Assembly (NCBI GenBank): GCA_900555635.1
Contig: USLU01000077.1
Coordinates: 1-24,512, forward strand
Reading direction: 5' to 3'
Length of the DNA stretch: 24,512 bases
Source: an uncultured Bacteroides sp.
GTDB lineage: Bacteria > Bacteroidota > Bacteroidia > Bacteroidales > Bacteroidaceae
Numbering within the stretch: the first letter of the stretch is position 1; each line of letters starts with the position of its first letter. Below the pieces are notes generated by a model. That model was not told the DNA's origin. It saw only the letters and a program-made list of their open reading frames with translations, and searched no databases. Below are positions 1-7,607 of this stretch, piece after piece. The position numbers were made by a program, and so were the translations under genes.

Positions 1-990
1 GTGTAGGGAGATGGTAGAGGTCAGTGCCGCTAATGCTAGCAGAATATAGAACATCAGTGACAAAGCAATGGCTAACCAAGGAATATTGCCGAAAGCTTGC
101 TGAAATACATTGGGTAGAGTAATGAACAATAGACTCGGACCTGCATCCGGTTGAATACCGACAGAGAAAGCAGCCGGGAAAATGATGAAACCTGCAAGAA
201 TTGCTACCATTGTATCAATTGCGGCTACATTAAATGCGGTCTTGGATAAATTCGTGTCATTCCTGAAATAAGAAGCATAAGTGCATAGACAACCCATTCC
301 AAGACTTAAGGAGAAGAAAGCCTGTCCCATTGCTCCCAATATTACACTACCGTTCACCTTGCTGAAATTTGGTTTCAGCAGAAATTCAATACCTGCACCT
401 GCTCCAGGTAATGTTACAGAACAAATGGCGAGAACAATCAGTAGTATAAACAGTACCGGCATCATGATTTTGGCTGATTTCTCAATGCCCTTCTCTACCC
501 CTTTGACAATGATAAAATGAGTGGAAAGTAAGAACAATATCAACCAAATAATAGGACGCCAGGGATTACTCACGAAGCTGTTGAATGATGCAATGAAATC
601 GGCTGCCGATTTTCCTGTAAAACTATTGGTAGCAGCTTCTCCGATAAATTCCAATGTCCACCCTGCAACTACGGAATAATAGCTGAGTATTAGGAATCCG
701 GCCAATACGCCCATACGGCCTATCCAGCGCCAATGTGTGCCGGGGGCCAGCTTCTGGTAGGCACCTGCCGTATTGCTCCTTGAGTGCCTGCCGATAAGGA
801 ATTCAGCAATCATAATTGGAATTCCTAATATAAGTACGCATACCAAATATATAAGGATAAATGCAGCACCACCATGATTTCCTGTTTCAAAAGGAAATCT
901 CCAGATATTACCTAGACCGACTGCGGAACCTGCCGAAGCGAGTATGACACCTAGTTTACTTCCAAAATTGGCTCTGTCATTTCTTGTCAT
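1..990 (-). CDS. Sodium-dependent transporter, NSS family (C-terminus cut off by window edge)
   Basis: The minus strand is open from an ATG at 988-990 to the first base of the window, giving 330 residues without a stop. Family members usually have 450-500 residues, so the C-terminal third lies outside. Residues 21-33 read GSAVGLGNIWRFP, the unwound first membrane helix of neurotransmitter:sodium symporters, which binds sodium and substrate. A second recognisable stretch, GQAFFSLSLGMG, follows, and many hydrophobic segments alternate with short loops. The protein should sit in the inner membrane and import an amino acid or related solute with sodium; the substrate cannot be told from sequence. 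It has its own promoter and diverges from the VanZ-like gene. Family assignment is firm; substrate is unknown. Confidence 0.93.
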   Translation of the reverse strand, partial: MTRNDRANFGSKLGVILASAGSAVGLGNIWRFPFETGNHGGAAFILIYLVCVLILGIPIMIAEFLIGRHSRSNTAGAYQKLAPGTHWRWIGRMGVLAGFLILSYYSVVAGWTLEFIGEAATNSFTGKSAADFIASFNSFVSNPWRPIIWLILFLLSTHFIIVKGVEKGIEKSAKIMMPVLFILLIVLAICSVTLPGAGAGIEFLLKPNFSKVNGSVILGAMGQAFFSLSLGMGCLCTYASYFRNDTNLSKTAFNVAAIDTMVAILAGFIIFPAAFSVGIQPDAGPSLLFITLPNVFQQAFGNIPWLAIALSLMFYILLALAALTSTISLH

Positions 991-1038
991 AAAAAGTAGA
1001 TTTTTCTTTCATTTCGTTATTAATACCTACTAAAACAT

Positions 1039-1047
1039 GCAAATATA
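1039..1047 (-). promoter_or_regulatory. Bacteroidetes -7 box for the NSS transporter
   Basis: On the minus strand this reads TATATTTGC, matching TAnnTTTG plus the frequent following C. It lies about 50 bases before the transporter ATG. No convincing -33 element was seen. Confidence 0.55.
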
Positions 1048-1059
1048 GAAAATGTTCCT

Positions 1060-1067
1060 TACTTTTG
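1060..1067 (+). promoter_or_regulatory. Bacteroidetes -7 box for the VanZ-like gene
   Basis: TACTTTTG followed by C matches TAnnTTTG. Transcription would begin about 20 bases before the ATG at 1095. The box lies only about 12 bases from the oppositely oriented box of the transporter gene. Confidence 0.55.
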
Positions 1068-1094
1068 CCCTCAATTTAGTTCATTATTTGCGAT

Positions 1095-1481
1095 ATGCTA
1101 TACTATATTAAAAAATATCCGATATCACTTGCCATTATTTTGACAGTGATCTATCTGTCCTTTTTCAAACCACCCTCTACAGATTTGAATGAGATCCCTA
1201 ATATAGATAAGGTGGTTCATATCTGTATGTACTTCGGTATGTCGGGCATGTTGTGGCTGGGGTTCTTTCGGGCGCATAAAAGAGATCGCACACCATTATG
1301 GCATGCATGGATAGGCGCATTTGCTTGTCCTGTTTTATTTAGTGGGGCAGTAGAACTGTTACAGGAATATTGTACTACTTACCGTGGTGGCGACTGGATG
1401 GACTTTGCAGCCAATACTACGGGTGCTATATTGGCTTCGCTGATAGGTTATTTTATATTGAAACCTAGAATGGTAAAATAG
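1095..1481 (+). CDS. VanZ-like family membrane protein
   Basis: This encodes a 128-residue protein with about four hydrophobic segments. It has the VanZ-like layout: a conserved Asp-Lys-x-x-His stretch near residues 38-42 (DKVVH), a second segment with Glu-Leu-Leu-Gln (VELLQEY), then Arg-Gly-Gly-Asp and Asp-Phe-x-x-Asn (GGDWMDFAANTTGA) before the last helix. VanZ homologues are inner-membrane proteins; the founding member raises teicoplanin resistance, but most small bacterial copies have no known role, and resistance should not be inferred here. The gene has its own promoter and converges on murF, with a hairpin in the gap. The family call is good; the function is unknown. Confidence 0.82.
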   Translation: MLYYIKKYPISLAIILTVIYLSFFKPPSTDLNEIPNIDKVVHICMYFGMSGMLWLGFFRAHKRDRTPLWHAWIGAFACPVLFSGAVELLQEYCTTYRGGDWMDFAANTTGAILASLIGYFILKPRMVK

Positions 1482-1482
1482 T

Positions 1483-1525
1483 GGCTAATGATAAGTGTGC
1501 AATTCGGAATCACTTATCACTAACC
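1483..1525. terminator. Hairpin between convergent VanZ-like gene and murF, possible two-way terminator
   Basis: A perfect 9-bp stem pairs TGATAAGTG (1489-1497) with CACTTATCA (1511-1519) across a 13-nt loop. Four more outer pairs (with two mismatches) extend it to 1483 and 1525. It starts two bases after the VanZ-like stop and ends before the murF stop. There is no clear T-tract on either side, so termination is inferred from position and fold. Confidence 0.45.
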
Positions 1526-1540
1526 ATTAATCACTATCAT
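1508..1540 (+). repeat. AATCACT-type intergenic repeat, copy 1
   Basis: The stretch is built from short variations of 'ATCACTAATCATTAACC'. A close copy in the same orientation lies at 3860-3889, at the end of folP. The 5' part of this copy forms the right arm of the hairpin at 1483-1525, and its end runs into the murF stop codon. Confidence 0.5.
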
Positions 1541-2835
1541 AAGTATTCAATCACTGAACTCAATTTTATTCCATTTGATCCTTTGATAAGAATCATTCTG
1601 CCATTTGGCTTATCTTTTTGTAGTTCGGTGATGAGCGCTGCTGCATCGGGATAAGTGGAATAGGAATTTCGAGTTGCGGCGAAAAGCTCACCTACAAGTG
1701 CAACGTGTTCAAAGTTACATTCATTCAGGTAATCTACAATCTTTTGGTGTTCTTCGGCACTGTCTTTACCCAGTTCGCGCATATCTCCTAATATTAACAT
1801 CTTGTGTCCGGCTTCCATATTGCGGAAATTGCTGATAGATGCCATCATGCTGGTAGGGTTAGCATTATAAGCATCGATAATCAAAGTATTGTCCGCTGTC
1901 TTTTTCAGCTGTGAACGGTTGTTCTGGGGAGTGTATTCAGTCAGGGCTTTATCTATCTTTGAAGCTTCCACACCAAAAAAGTGTCCGACAGTAATAGCAG
2001 CTAGAGCATTGGGGAAGTTGTATTCACCAATGAGTTGAGTCTGTACCTTGTGAATTTCTCCTTCCTTGCCGGCTTTCCATTCAAATGTGAGGTAGGGGGA
2101 ATTGCCGGTAACACAGCCGTTTATGTATAAATCGTCTTCACTACCATACGCTATCTGTTTCAACCCTTGGGCAATCTCTCTTAAATAAGGGTTGTCATAA
2201 TGGATAAAGATACTTGCATTTTCCTGTTTGCGTATGTAGTCATACAGCTCGCCTTTTGTTTTGATGACACCCTCAAAAGAACCGAAACCTTCCAAATGCG
2301 CTTTACCTACATTGGTAATAATGCCATAGTTTGGTTCGGCTATTTCCACAAGTTCCTTGATGTCTCCGGGGTGACTGGCTCCCATCTCTACTACGGCAAG
2401 GTCATGTTCAGGTTTTAGACGAAGCAGGGTCAGGGGGACACCAATCGGATTGTTCAGATTACCTAATGTAAAAAGTACATTATGGCTTTGAGATAGTACA
2501 GCGGACATCAGTTCTTTGGTGGTGGTTTTGCCGTTTGTTCCGGTAATACCGATGATGCGTGTACCCAATTGACGGCGATGATAATTTGCCAATTGCTGAA
2601 GGGTGTGCAGGCAATTGTCTACTACTATATAATGCGTGTCTCCGGCAGGTGCGTAGGCAGGTTCGTCTATAACGGCGTATGCACTTCCGCTTTCTAATGC
2701 TTTGGAAGCAAAAGTATTGCCGTTAAAGTTGTCACCTTTCAAGGCTATAAACAGTGAACCTTCGGGACAGTTTCGGCTGTCGGTTGTAACACAGGTACAT
2801 TCCAGAAATATCCGGTAGAGAACGGTCATATCCAT
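1537..2835 (-). CDS. murF: UDP-N-acetylmuramoyl-tripeptide--D-alanyl-D-alanine ligase (MurF)
   Basis: MurF adds D-Ala-D-Ala to the UDP-MurNAc-tripeptide in the cytoplasm using ATP, the last cytoplasmic step of the peptidoglycan precursor pathway. The product has 432 residues, normal for the family. The N-terminal domain has the DSRNCPEG...IALKG signature. The central ligase domain has the ATP-binding loop GTNGKTTT near residues 99-106, then VVEMGASHPGDI and NVGKAHLEGFGS. The C-terminal domain has DAYNANPTSM and LGDMRELG. An in-frame ATG at 2866-2868 would add 11 residues. I prefer 2835 because the promoter box at 2881-2889 would put transcription start only a few bases before 2868, and because family members begin near this point. 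The gene stands alone and diverges from folP. Confidence 0.95.
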   Translation of the reverse strand: MDMTVLYRIFLECTCVTTDSRNCPEGSLFIALKGDNFNGNTFASKALESGSAYAVIDEPAYAPAGDTHYIVVDNCLHTLQQLANYHRRQLGTRIIGITGTNGKTTTKELMSAVLSQSHNVLFTLGNLNNPIGVPLTLLRLKPEHDLAVVEMGASHPGDIKELVEIAEPNYGIITNVGKAHLEGFGSFEGVIKTKGELYDYIRKQENASIFIHYDNPYLREIAQGLKQIAYGSEDDLYINGCVTGNSPYLTFEWKAGKEGEIHKVQTQLIGEYNFPNALAAITVGHFFGVEASKIDKALTEYTPQNNRSQLKKTADNTLIIDAYNANPTSMMASISNFRNMEAGHKMLILGDMRELGKDSAEEHQKIVDYLNECNFEHVALVGELFAATRNSYSTYPDAAALITELQKDKPNGRMILIKGSNGIKLSSVIEYL

Positions 2836-2880
2836 AATTTCTTCTTTTGAAATAATATTGGTAATCAAATAAATTACGGC

Positions 2881-2889
2881 GCAAAGATA
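2881..2889 (-). promoter_or_regulatory. Bacteroidetes -7 box for murF
   Basis: The minus strand reads TATCTTTGC, matching TAnnTTTG plus C. Transcription would start near 2873-2877, leaving a leader of about 40 nt to the ATG at 2835. This position argues against the longer start at 2868. Confidence 0.55.
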
Positions 2890-2989
2890 TAGTTTAATTT
2901 GCTACGTTGATTTGCTAATAGAAAAAAAATGGTTGGTTCAAAGTTTGTTTATTTTTGGAACTTTATGAATCAACAAAGGCTTTTTTGTT

Positions 2990-2997
2990 TACATTTG
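2990..2997 (+). promoter_or_regulatory. Bacteroidetes -7 box for folP
   Basis: TACATTTG followed by C lies 28 bases before the folP ATG. Transcription would start near 3003-3005. The folP-dacA-tldD-pmbA run has no other clear TAnnTTTG box, so this may serve the whole run. Confidence 0.55.
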
Positions 2998-3025
2998 CAG
3001 ATATATAAGAAAGAGAGGACTATTC

Positions 3026-3874
3026 ATGGAAGTACTGCACCCTAAATATATCAATGTCAATGGCTCGTTATTAGACCTTTCCACGCCTTGTGTTATGGGC
3101 ATATTGAACATTACTCCTGATTCCTTTTACTCAGGAAGCCGTATGCAAACGGAAGCGGAAATTGCTGGTAGAGTTACTCAAATCATAGCTGAAGGAGCCC
3201 GTATCATTGATGTTGGCGCTTATTCATCGCGCCCTAATGCCGAGAATGTTTCTGCCAAAGAAGAAATGGAGCGTTTACGTAGCGGACTGGAAATACTTTT
3301 TAAAGTTCAACCGGATGCAATTGTTTCCGTTGATACTTTCCGTGCGGATGTTGCACGGATGTGTGTAGAAGAGTATGGAGTAGCTATTATAAATGATATT
3401 GCTGCCGGCGAAATGGATGAAGATATGTTTCGTACCGTCGCCCAATTGAATGTACCTTATATCATGATGCACATGCAGGGTACACCGCAAAATATGCAGC
3501 AACACCCGCATTACGATAATCTGTTGAAAGATATTTTCCAATACTTTGCCCGCAAAGTACATCAGTTGCGTGACTTGGGGGTGAAAGATATGATCCTTGA
3601 TCCGGGTTTCGGCTTTGGTAAGACCTTGGAGCATAATTATGAACTGCTTTCTCATTTGGAGGAGTTCCGTATCTTTGAACTACCTTTATTGGTGGGAGTT
3701 TCCCGTAAATCAATGATATATCGATTGTTGGGTACTACTCCGCAAGAAGCTTTAAACGGTACAACCGTGCTCGATACCATCTGCCTGTTGAAAGGAGCGA
3801 ATATACTTCGTGTGCATGATGTAAGGGAGGCTGTTGAGACAGTGAAAATCGTTGGACAAATCACTAATCATTAA
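3026..3874 (+). CDS. folP: Dihydropteroate synthase
   Basis: FolP joins p-aminobenzoate to 6-hydroxymethyl-dihydropterin diphosphate in folate synthesis and is the sulfonamide target. The 282-residue TIM barrel has all expected loops: GILNITPDSF (residues 25-33), DVGAYSSRP (62-70), which replaces the common GGESTRP loop, IND (122-124), MHMQGTP (148-154), DPGFGFGKT (192-200) and GVSRKS (224-229) with the pterin-contacting Lys-Ser pair. An AAGAAAGAGAGG purine run precedes the ATG. dacA follows after 19 bases, so the two are probably co-transcribed. The last codons (Thr-Asn-His-stop) lie inside an intergenic repeat also found near the murF end. No sulfonamide-resistance insertion is visible by eye. 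Confidence 0.95.
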   Translation: MEVLHPKYINVNGSLLDLSTPCVMGILNITPDSFYSGSRMQTEAEIAGRVTQIIAEGARIIDVGAYSSRPNAENVSAKEEMERLRSGLEILFKVQPDAIVSVDTFRADVARMCVEEYGVAIINDIAAGEMDEDMFRTVAQLNVPYIMMHMQGTPQNMQQHPHYDNLLKDIFQYFARKVHQLRDLGVKDMILDPGFGFGKTLEHNYELLSHLEEFRIFELPLLVGVSRKSMIYRLLGTTPQEALNGTTVLDTICLLKGANILRVHDVREAVETVKIVGQITNH

Positions 3875-3889
3875 CCACTAATCACTAAA
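3860..3889 (+). repeat. AATCACT-type intergenic repeat, copy 2, overlapping the folP stop
   Basis: This resembles copy 1 (1508-1540) in the same orientation, with a few substitutions. It supplies the last folP codons and fills most of the 19-base gap to the dacA start. Confidence 0.5.
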
Positions 3890-3893
3890 TAAC

Positions 3894-4658
3894 GTGTTTT
3901 TTGAATTTGGCATAAAAGATTTTATAGATGTATTACTGGTAGCATTCCTACTATACTATACATACAAGTTGATGAAAGCTTCCGGTTCCATCAATGTATT
4001 TGCCGGTATATTGGTATTTATCCTGATATGGTTGGTGGTATCTCAGGTGCTAGAGATGAGATTACTCGGATCGATATTCGATAAATTGGTCAGTGTCGGA
4101 GTATTGGCACTTATTGTACTGTTTCAGGATGAAATACGCCGGTTCCTGTTGACACTAGGCTCGCATCAACATGCCAGTGCGTTGGTACGGTTCTTTACGG
4201 GAAACAAGAAAGAGAAGATAGAACATGATGATATTATGCCCGTTGTGATGGCATGTATCAATATGGGTAAACAGAAAGTGGGTGCTTTGATTGTAGTTGA
4301 ACATAATCTGCCTTTAGATGATGTTGTACGTACAGGTGAGATGATTAATGCGGATATCAATCAGCGTCTGATAGAGAATATCTTTTTCAAGAACAGTCCG
4401 CTGCACGATGGGGCTATGGTGATTAGTAAAAAGCGCATCAAGGCAGCGGGATGTATTCTGCCCGTATCGCATAACCTTGATATTCCCAAAGAATTAGGAT
4501 TACGCCATCGTGCTGCGATGGGTATATCCCAAGTTTCCGATGCTCACGCCATTATAGTTTCCGAAGAAACCGGTGCCATTTCCGTAGCTTATAAAGGTCA
4601 ATTTTATTTGCGACTGAATGCCGAAGAACTTGAAAGCTTATTGACAAAAGAAAATTAG
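3894..4658 (+). CDS. dacA: Diadenylate cyclase, membrane-anchored (CdaA/DacA type)
   Basis: The enzyme makes cyclic di-AMP from two ATP. The product has 254 residues: three membrane helices (about 10-27, 35-53, 62-79), a short linker, and a DisA_N cyclase domain from about 110 to 235. Catalytic motifs are intact: DGA at 172-174 in SPLHDGAMV and RHR at 204-206 in GLRHRAAMG. The start is GTG at 3894; no in-frame ATG comes before the first membrane helix. Topology is that of CdaA, whose cyclase domain faces the cytoplasm. In Firmicutes cdaA is followed by cdaR and glmM; here it instead follows folP, and no CdaR is present in the window. Confidence in function is high. Confidence 0.94.
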   Translation: MFFEFGIKDFIDVLLVAFLLYYTYKLMKASGSINVFAGILVFILIWLVVSQVLEMRLLGSIFDKLVSVGVLALIVLFQDEIRRFLLTLGSHQHASALVRFFTGNKKEKIEHDDIMPVVMACINMGKQKVGALIVVEHNLPLDDVVRTGEMINADINQRLIENIFFKNSPLHDGAMVISKKRIKAAGCILPVSHNLDIPKELGLRHRAAMGISQVSDAHAIIVSEETGAISVAYKGQFYLRLNAEELESLLTKEN

Positions 4659-4668
4659 CTTCGAATGT

Positions 4669-4681
4669 GATGTGTCACATC
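4669..4681. promoter_or_regulatory. 13-bp perfect palindrome between dacA and tldD
   Basis: GATGTG-T-CACATC is perfectly symmetric and lies 11 bases after the dacA stop and 43 bases before tldD. The single-base centre is too tight for an RNA hairpin loop, so a DNA-binding site is more plausible than a terminator. It contains TGTGA and TCACA with a 4-base gap, a shape loosely like CRP/FNR-family sites. No regulator is known from the window. Confidence 0.3.
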
Positions 4682-4724
4682 TTATAAGCAAATAACTGTA
4701 AGTAATAACTTATAACTAAATACG

Positions 4725-6263
4725 ATGGATAGACGAAAATTCTTACGTGCGGGAAGTATGGCAGTATTAGGTTCACTGGCCATCCCGTCATTGGCTATGC
4801 CTGCATCTGTGCGGGGAGCTTTGGGAGGTGCGGACAATAAGTCTGCTGTGGCTTCGGCAATGAGTCATTTTGGAGTGACCGAGGCTGATCTGCAGAAGGT
4901 ACTTGCTGCTGCTTTAGAGAAAGGTGGCGATTATGCTGACCTTTATTTTGAACATACCTTTAATAATGATGTGAGTCTGATGGATGGCAAGGTAAATAAA
5001 TGCAGTGCCAATATAGACTTTGGTATGGGTGTACGTGTCTTGGCGGGCGACCAAACCGGTTATGCTTATGTAGAAGGCATTACATTGGAAGAAATGCTGC
5101 GTGCCGCTCATACGGCTGCTCGTATTGCTTCCTCAAATAAAGCCGGCAAAGTGGTGGGACTGATGGAACAGACAATGCCCAAGAGTCGTTATACGGTGGA
5201 TACTCCATGGGAGGATGTAACTGTAAAAGCTAAAATACCTTATCTCGAAAAAGCGAATGAGAGAGTCTTTGCTTTGGATAAACGTGTAAACAAAGTACAA
5301 GCCTATTTGTCGGACAGTACCTCGCATGTCCTTTTCTGTAACTCTGAGGGGGTAAGTTACTATGATTATCGTCCGATGGTGTCTTTCAATGTATTTTGTA
5401 TCATGGAAGAGAATGGAAGGATTGAAAATGGATATGCAGGTCGTTCCTATCGTAGAGGTTTTGAGTTCCTGACAGATGATATTATAGAAATCATAGCGCG
5501 TGAGTCGGTAGATAATACGGCTATCCTCTTTAAAGCGATTATGCCTAAAGGGGGTGAAATGCCTGTGGTGATGGGTGCCGGAGGTTCGGGTATCTTATTG
5601 CATGAGGCTATCGGACATGCTTTTGAAGCAGATTTCAACCGTAAGAATACATCTATCTTTTCCGACCAGCTGAATAAGAAGATTTGCAACGAACATATCA
5701 GTGTAGTAGATGACGGAACGATTCCTTTCAACCGTGGCTCTGTGAACTTTGATGATGAAGGCGTAGAAGGACAAAAGACTTATCTTGTAAAAGACGGTGT
5801 ACTTACCAGTTATATACACGACCGTATCAGTGCTAAATACTACGGAGTGGCTCCTACCGGAAACGGTCGTCGTGACACTTTCCGCAATATACCTATCCCT
5901 CGTATGCGTGCCACCTATATGGAAGCGGGTAATATGAAAGAAGAAGATATTATCGCTTCAGTGAAGAATGGTATTTTCGTAGACCAGTTTACAAACGGCC
6001 AGGTACAGATTGGTGCCGGAGACTTTACTTTCTTTGTAAAATCCGGATATATGATTGAGGATGGCAAGCTGACACAACCTATCAAGGATATTAATATCAT
6101 CGGTAATGGTCCGAAAGCTTTGGCGGATATTACGATGATAGCTAATAACGATAAGATTGACAATGGCACATGGACTTGCGGTAAAGACGGACAGGCTTGT
6201 CCGGTTACTTGTGGCATGCCATCGGCATTAGTCAGCAAATTGACAGTAGGAGGAGAGAGTTAA
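4725..6263 (+). CDS. tldD: TldD-family metalloprotease with twin-arginine signal
   Basis: TldD is the zinc-bearing half of the TldD/TldE protease, known in E. coli for microcin B17 maturation and CcdA antitoxin turnover. The product has 512 residues, about 30 more than E. coli TldD. The extra length is an N-terminal twin-arginine signal: DRRKFLRAG at residues 2-10, a hydrophobic core, then a small-residue stretch near 25-32. The zinc motif HEAIGH is at 293-298, and the conserved C-terminal TCGKDGQACPV stretch, whose Cys is a zinc ligand in the family, is present. pmbA follows 24 bases later. The signal predicts export, unlike the cytoplasmic E. coli enzyme. Family is certain; location is a prediction. 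Confidence 0.92.
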   Translation: MDRRKFLRAGSMAVLGSLAIPSLAMPASVRGALGGADNKSAVASAMSHFGVTEADLQKVLAAALEKGGDYADLYFEHTFNNDVSLMDGKVNKCSANIDFGMGVRVLAGDQTGYAYVEGITLEEMLRAAHTAARIASSNKAGKVVGLMEQTMPKSRYTVDTPWEDVTVKAKIPYLEKANERVFALDKRVNKVQAYLSDSTSHVLFCNSEGVSYYDYRPMVSFNVFCIMEENGRIENGYAGRSYRRGFEFLTDDIIEIIARESVDNTAILFKAIMPKGGEMPVVMGAGGSGILLHEAIGHAFEADFNRKNTSIFSDQLNKKICNEHISVVDDGTIPFNRGSVNFDDEGVEGQKTYLVKDGVLTSYIHDRISAKYYGVAPTGNGRRDTFRNIPIPRMRATYMEAGNMKEEDIIASVKNGIFVDQFTNGQVQIGAGDFTFFVKSGYMIEDGKLTQPIKDINIIGNGPKALADITMIANNDKIDNGTWTCGKDGQACPVTCGMPSALVSKLTVGGES

Positions 6264-6287
6264 ATATCAATTATCAATTAAAGAATC

Positions 6288-7607
6288 ATGATTACAGACA
6301 ATAATAAGAATTTGGCGCAATGGGCGATGGATTACGCCTTGAAGAATGGTTGCCAGTCAGCTAAGTTGGTGCTGTATTCCAACTCTAACGCTTCGTTCGA
6401 ATTGCGTGATGCAAAGATGGATAAACTCAAGCAGGCTACAGAGAGCGGTCTGAGTATAAGTCTATATGTGGATGGCAGGTTTGGTACTTACTCTACCAAC
6501 CGCTTGGACAAGAAGGAATTGGAATCGTTTATCAAGAACGGTATTGAGTCAACGCGTTATCTGGCAGAAGATGAGGCGCGTGTATTGCCCGATGCTTCGC
6601 GTTACTATAAAGGTGGGAAGCCGGACTTGCAGCTGTTTGACAAGAAGTTCTATGATATTAACCCGGATGACAAAGTGGCGATAGCACGTGCTGCTGCCGA
6701 AGAAGTCTTGGGGAAAGATGATCGCATTATATCGGTAAGCACTTCCTATAGTGACGGCGAAGATGCTGCCTATCGCTTGACGAGTAATGGTTTTGAAGGT
6801 GAAACCAAATCAACCTGGTATTCTGTTTTTGCAGATGTATCCATGAGAGGCGAAGGTGAAGCACGTCCTTCTTCCTATTGGTACGACTCTTCCTTATACT
6901 TTGATAAACTGATTAAATCGGGTATCGGAGTAAAAGCATTGGAGCGTGTCATGAAGAAGTTGGGACAAAAGAAAATTGCTTCGGGGAAATATACGATGGT
7001 TGTAGATCCGATGAACGCCAGTAATTTGATCGATCCTATGATTAGTGCTTTGTACGGTTCTTCATTGCAGCAAAAGGATTCTTTCCTGTTGGATAAACTG
7101 AATACGAAGATAGGTGCTGACAAGATGAATTTAACGGATGAACCCCATCTGGTGGGTGCTAGTGGTGCCCGCTATTTTGATAGTGAAGGTGTGGCTACCG
7201 AACGACGTCCGATATTTGAGAACGGTATTTTGAAAACCTATTTCATAGATACTTATAACTCCAAGAAAATGGGAGTTGCCCCTACTGTAAATTCTCCCTC
7301 TTTATTGGTATTACAGCCGGGTAACAAGGACTTGGATGGCTTGATAGTTGATGTCCAAAAAGGTATTTTGGTGACCGGATTTAATGGAGGAAATAGTAAT
7401 AGCTCTACCGGGGACTTCTCTTATGGTATTGAAGGCTTCTTGATTGAAAACGGTAAATTAACGCAACCCATCAATGAGATGAATATAACGGGTAATCTGA
7501 TAACTCTATGGTCTTCATTGGTGGCAGTGGGCAATGATCCGCGCATGTCTTCTTCCTGGCGTATACCTTCTTTGGTATTCGACGAAGTAAACTTCAGCGG
7601 ATTATAA
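6288..7607 (+). CDS. pmbA: TldE/PmbA-family protease partner
   Basis: This 439-residue protein is the TldE (PmbA) partner of TldD. It shares the overall fold (N-terminal SAKLVLYSNSNASFELRDAKMD region, C-terminal GLIVDVQKGILVTGFNGG and STGDFSYGIEGFLIENG stretches) but lacks the HExxxH zinc motif, as expected for the TldE subunit. In the E. coli heterodimer the zinc site is on TldD and TldE completes the active cavity. It has no signal peptide, in contrast to the TldD beside it. The gap from tldD contains only a short TATCAATTATCAATTA stretch, so one transcript is likely. Its stop codon abuts the stop codon of the opposing GNAT gene without any gap. Confidence 0.9.
   Translation: MITDNNKNLAQWAMDYALKNGCQSAKLVLYSNSNASFELRDAKMDKLKQATESGLSISLYVDGRFGTYSTNRLDKKELESFIKNGIESTRYLAEDEARVLPDASRYYKGGKPDLQLFDKKFYDINPDDKVAIARAAAEEVLGKDDRIISVSTSYSDGEDAAYRLTSNGFEGETKSTWYSVFADVSMRGEGEARPSSYWYDSSLYFDKLIKSGIGVKALERVMKKLGQKKIASGKYTMVVDPMNASNLIDPMISALYGSSLQQKDSFLLDKLNTKIGADKMNLTDEPHLVGASGARYFDSEGVATERRPIFENGILKTYFIDTYNSKKMGVAPTVNSPSLLVLQPGNKDLDGLIVDVQKGILVTGFNGGNSNSSTGDFSYGIEGFLIENGKLTQPINEMNITGNLITLWSSLVAVGNDPRMSSSWRIPSLVFDEVNFSGL

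Noticed and set aside
1095..1481. Glycopeptide-resistance gene
   Set aside because: VanZ-like proteins are widespread and mostly unrelated to resistance; no vanHAX genes are nearby.
2836..2868. Longer MurF with 11 extra residues
   Set aside because: The promoter box at 2881-2889 leaves almost no leader, and the residues do not resemble the usual MurF start.
3275..3655. Open frames on the opposite strand of folP, tldD, the GLUG genes and others
   Set aside because: They are fully inside well-supported genes, lack family features and have poor starts.
4666..4679. A canonical CRP site
   Set aside because: CRP half-sites are 6 bases apart; here the gap is 4, and classical CRP regulation is not established in Bacteroides.
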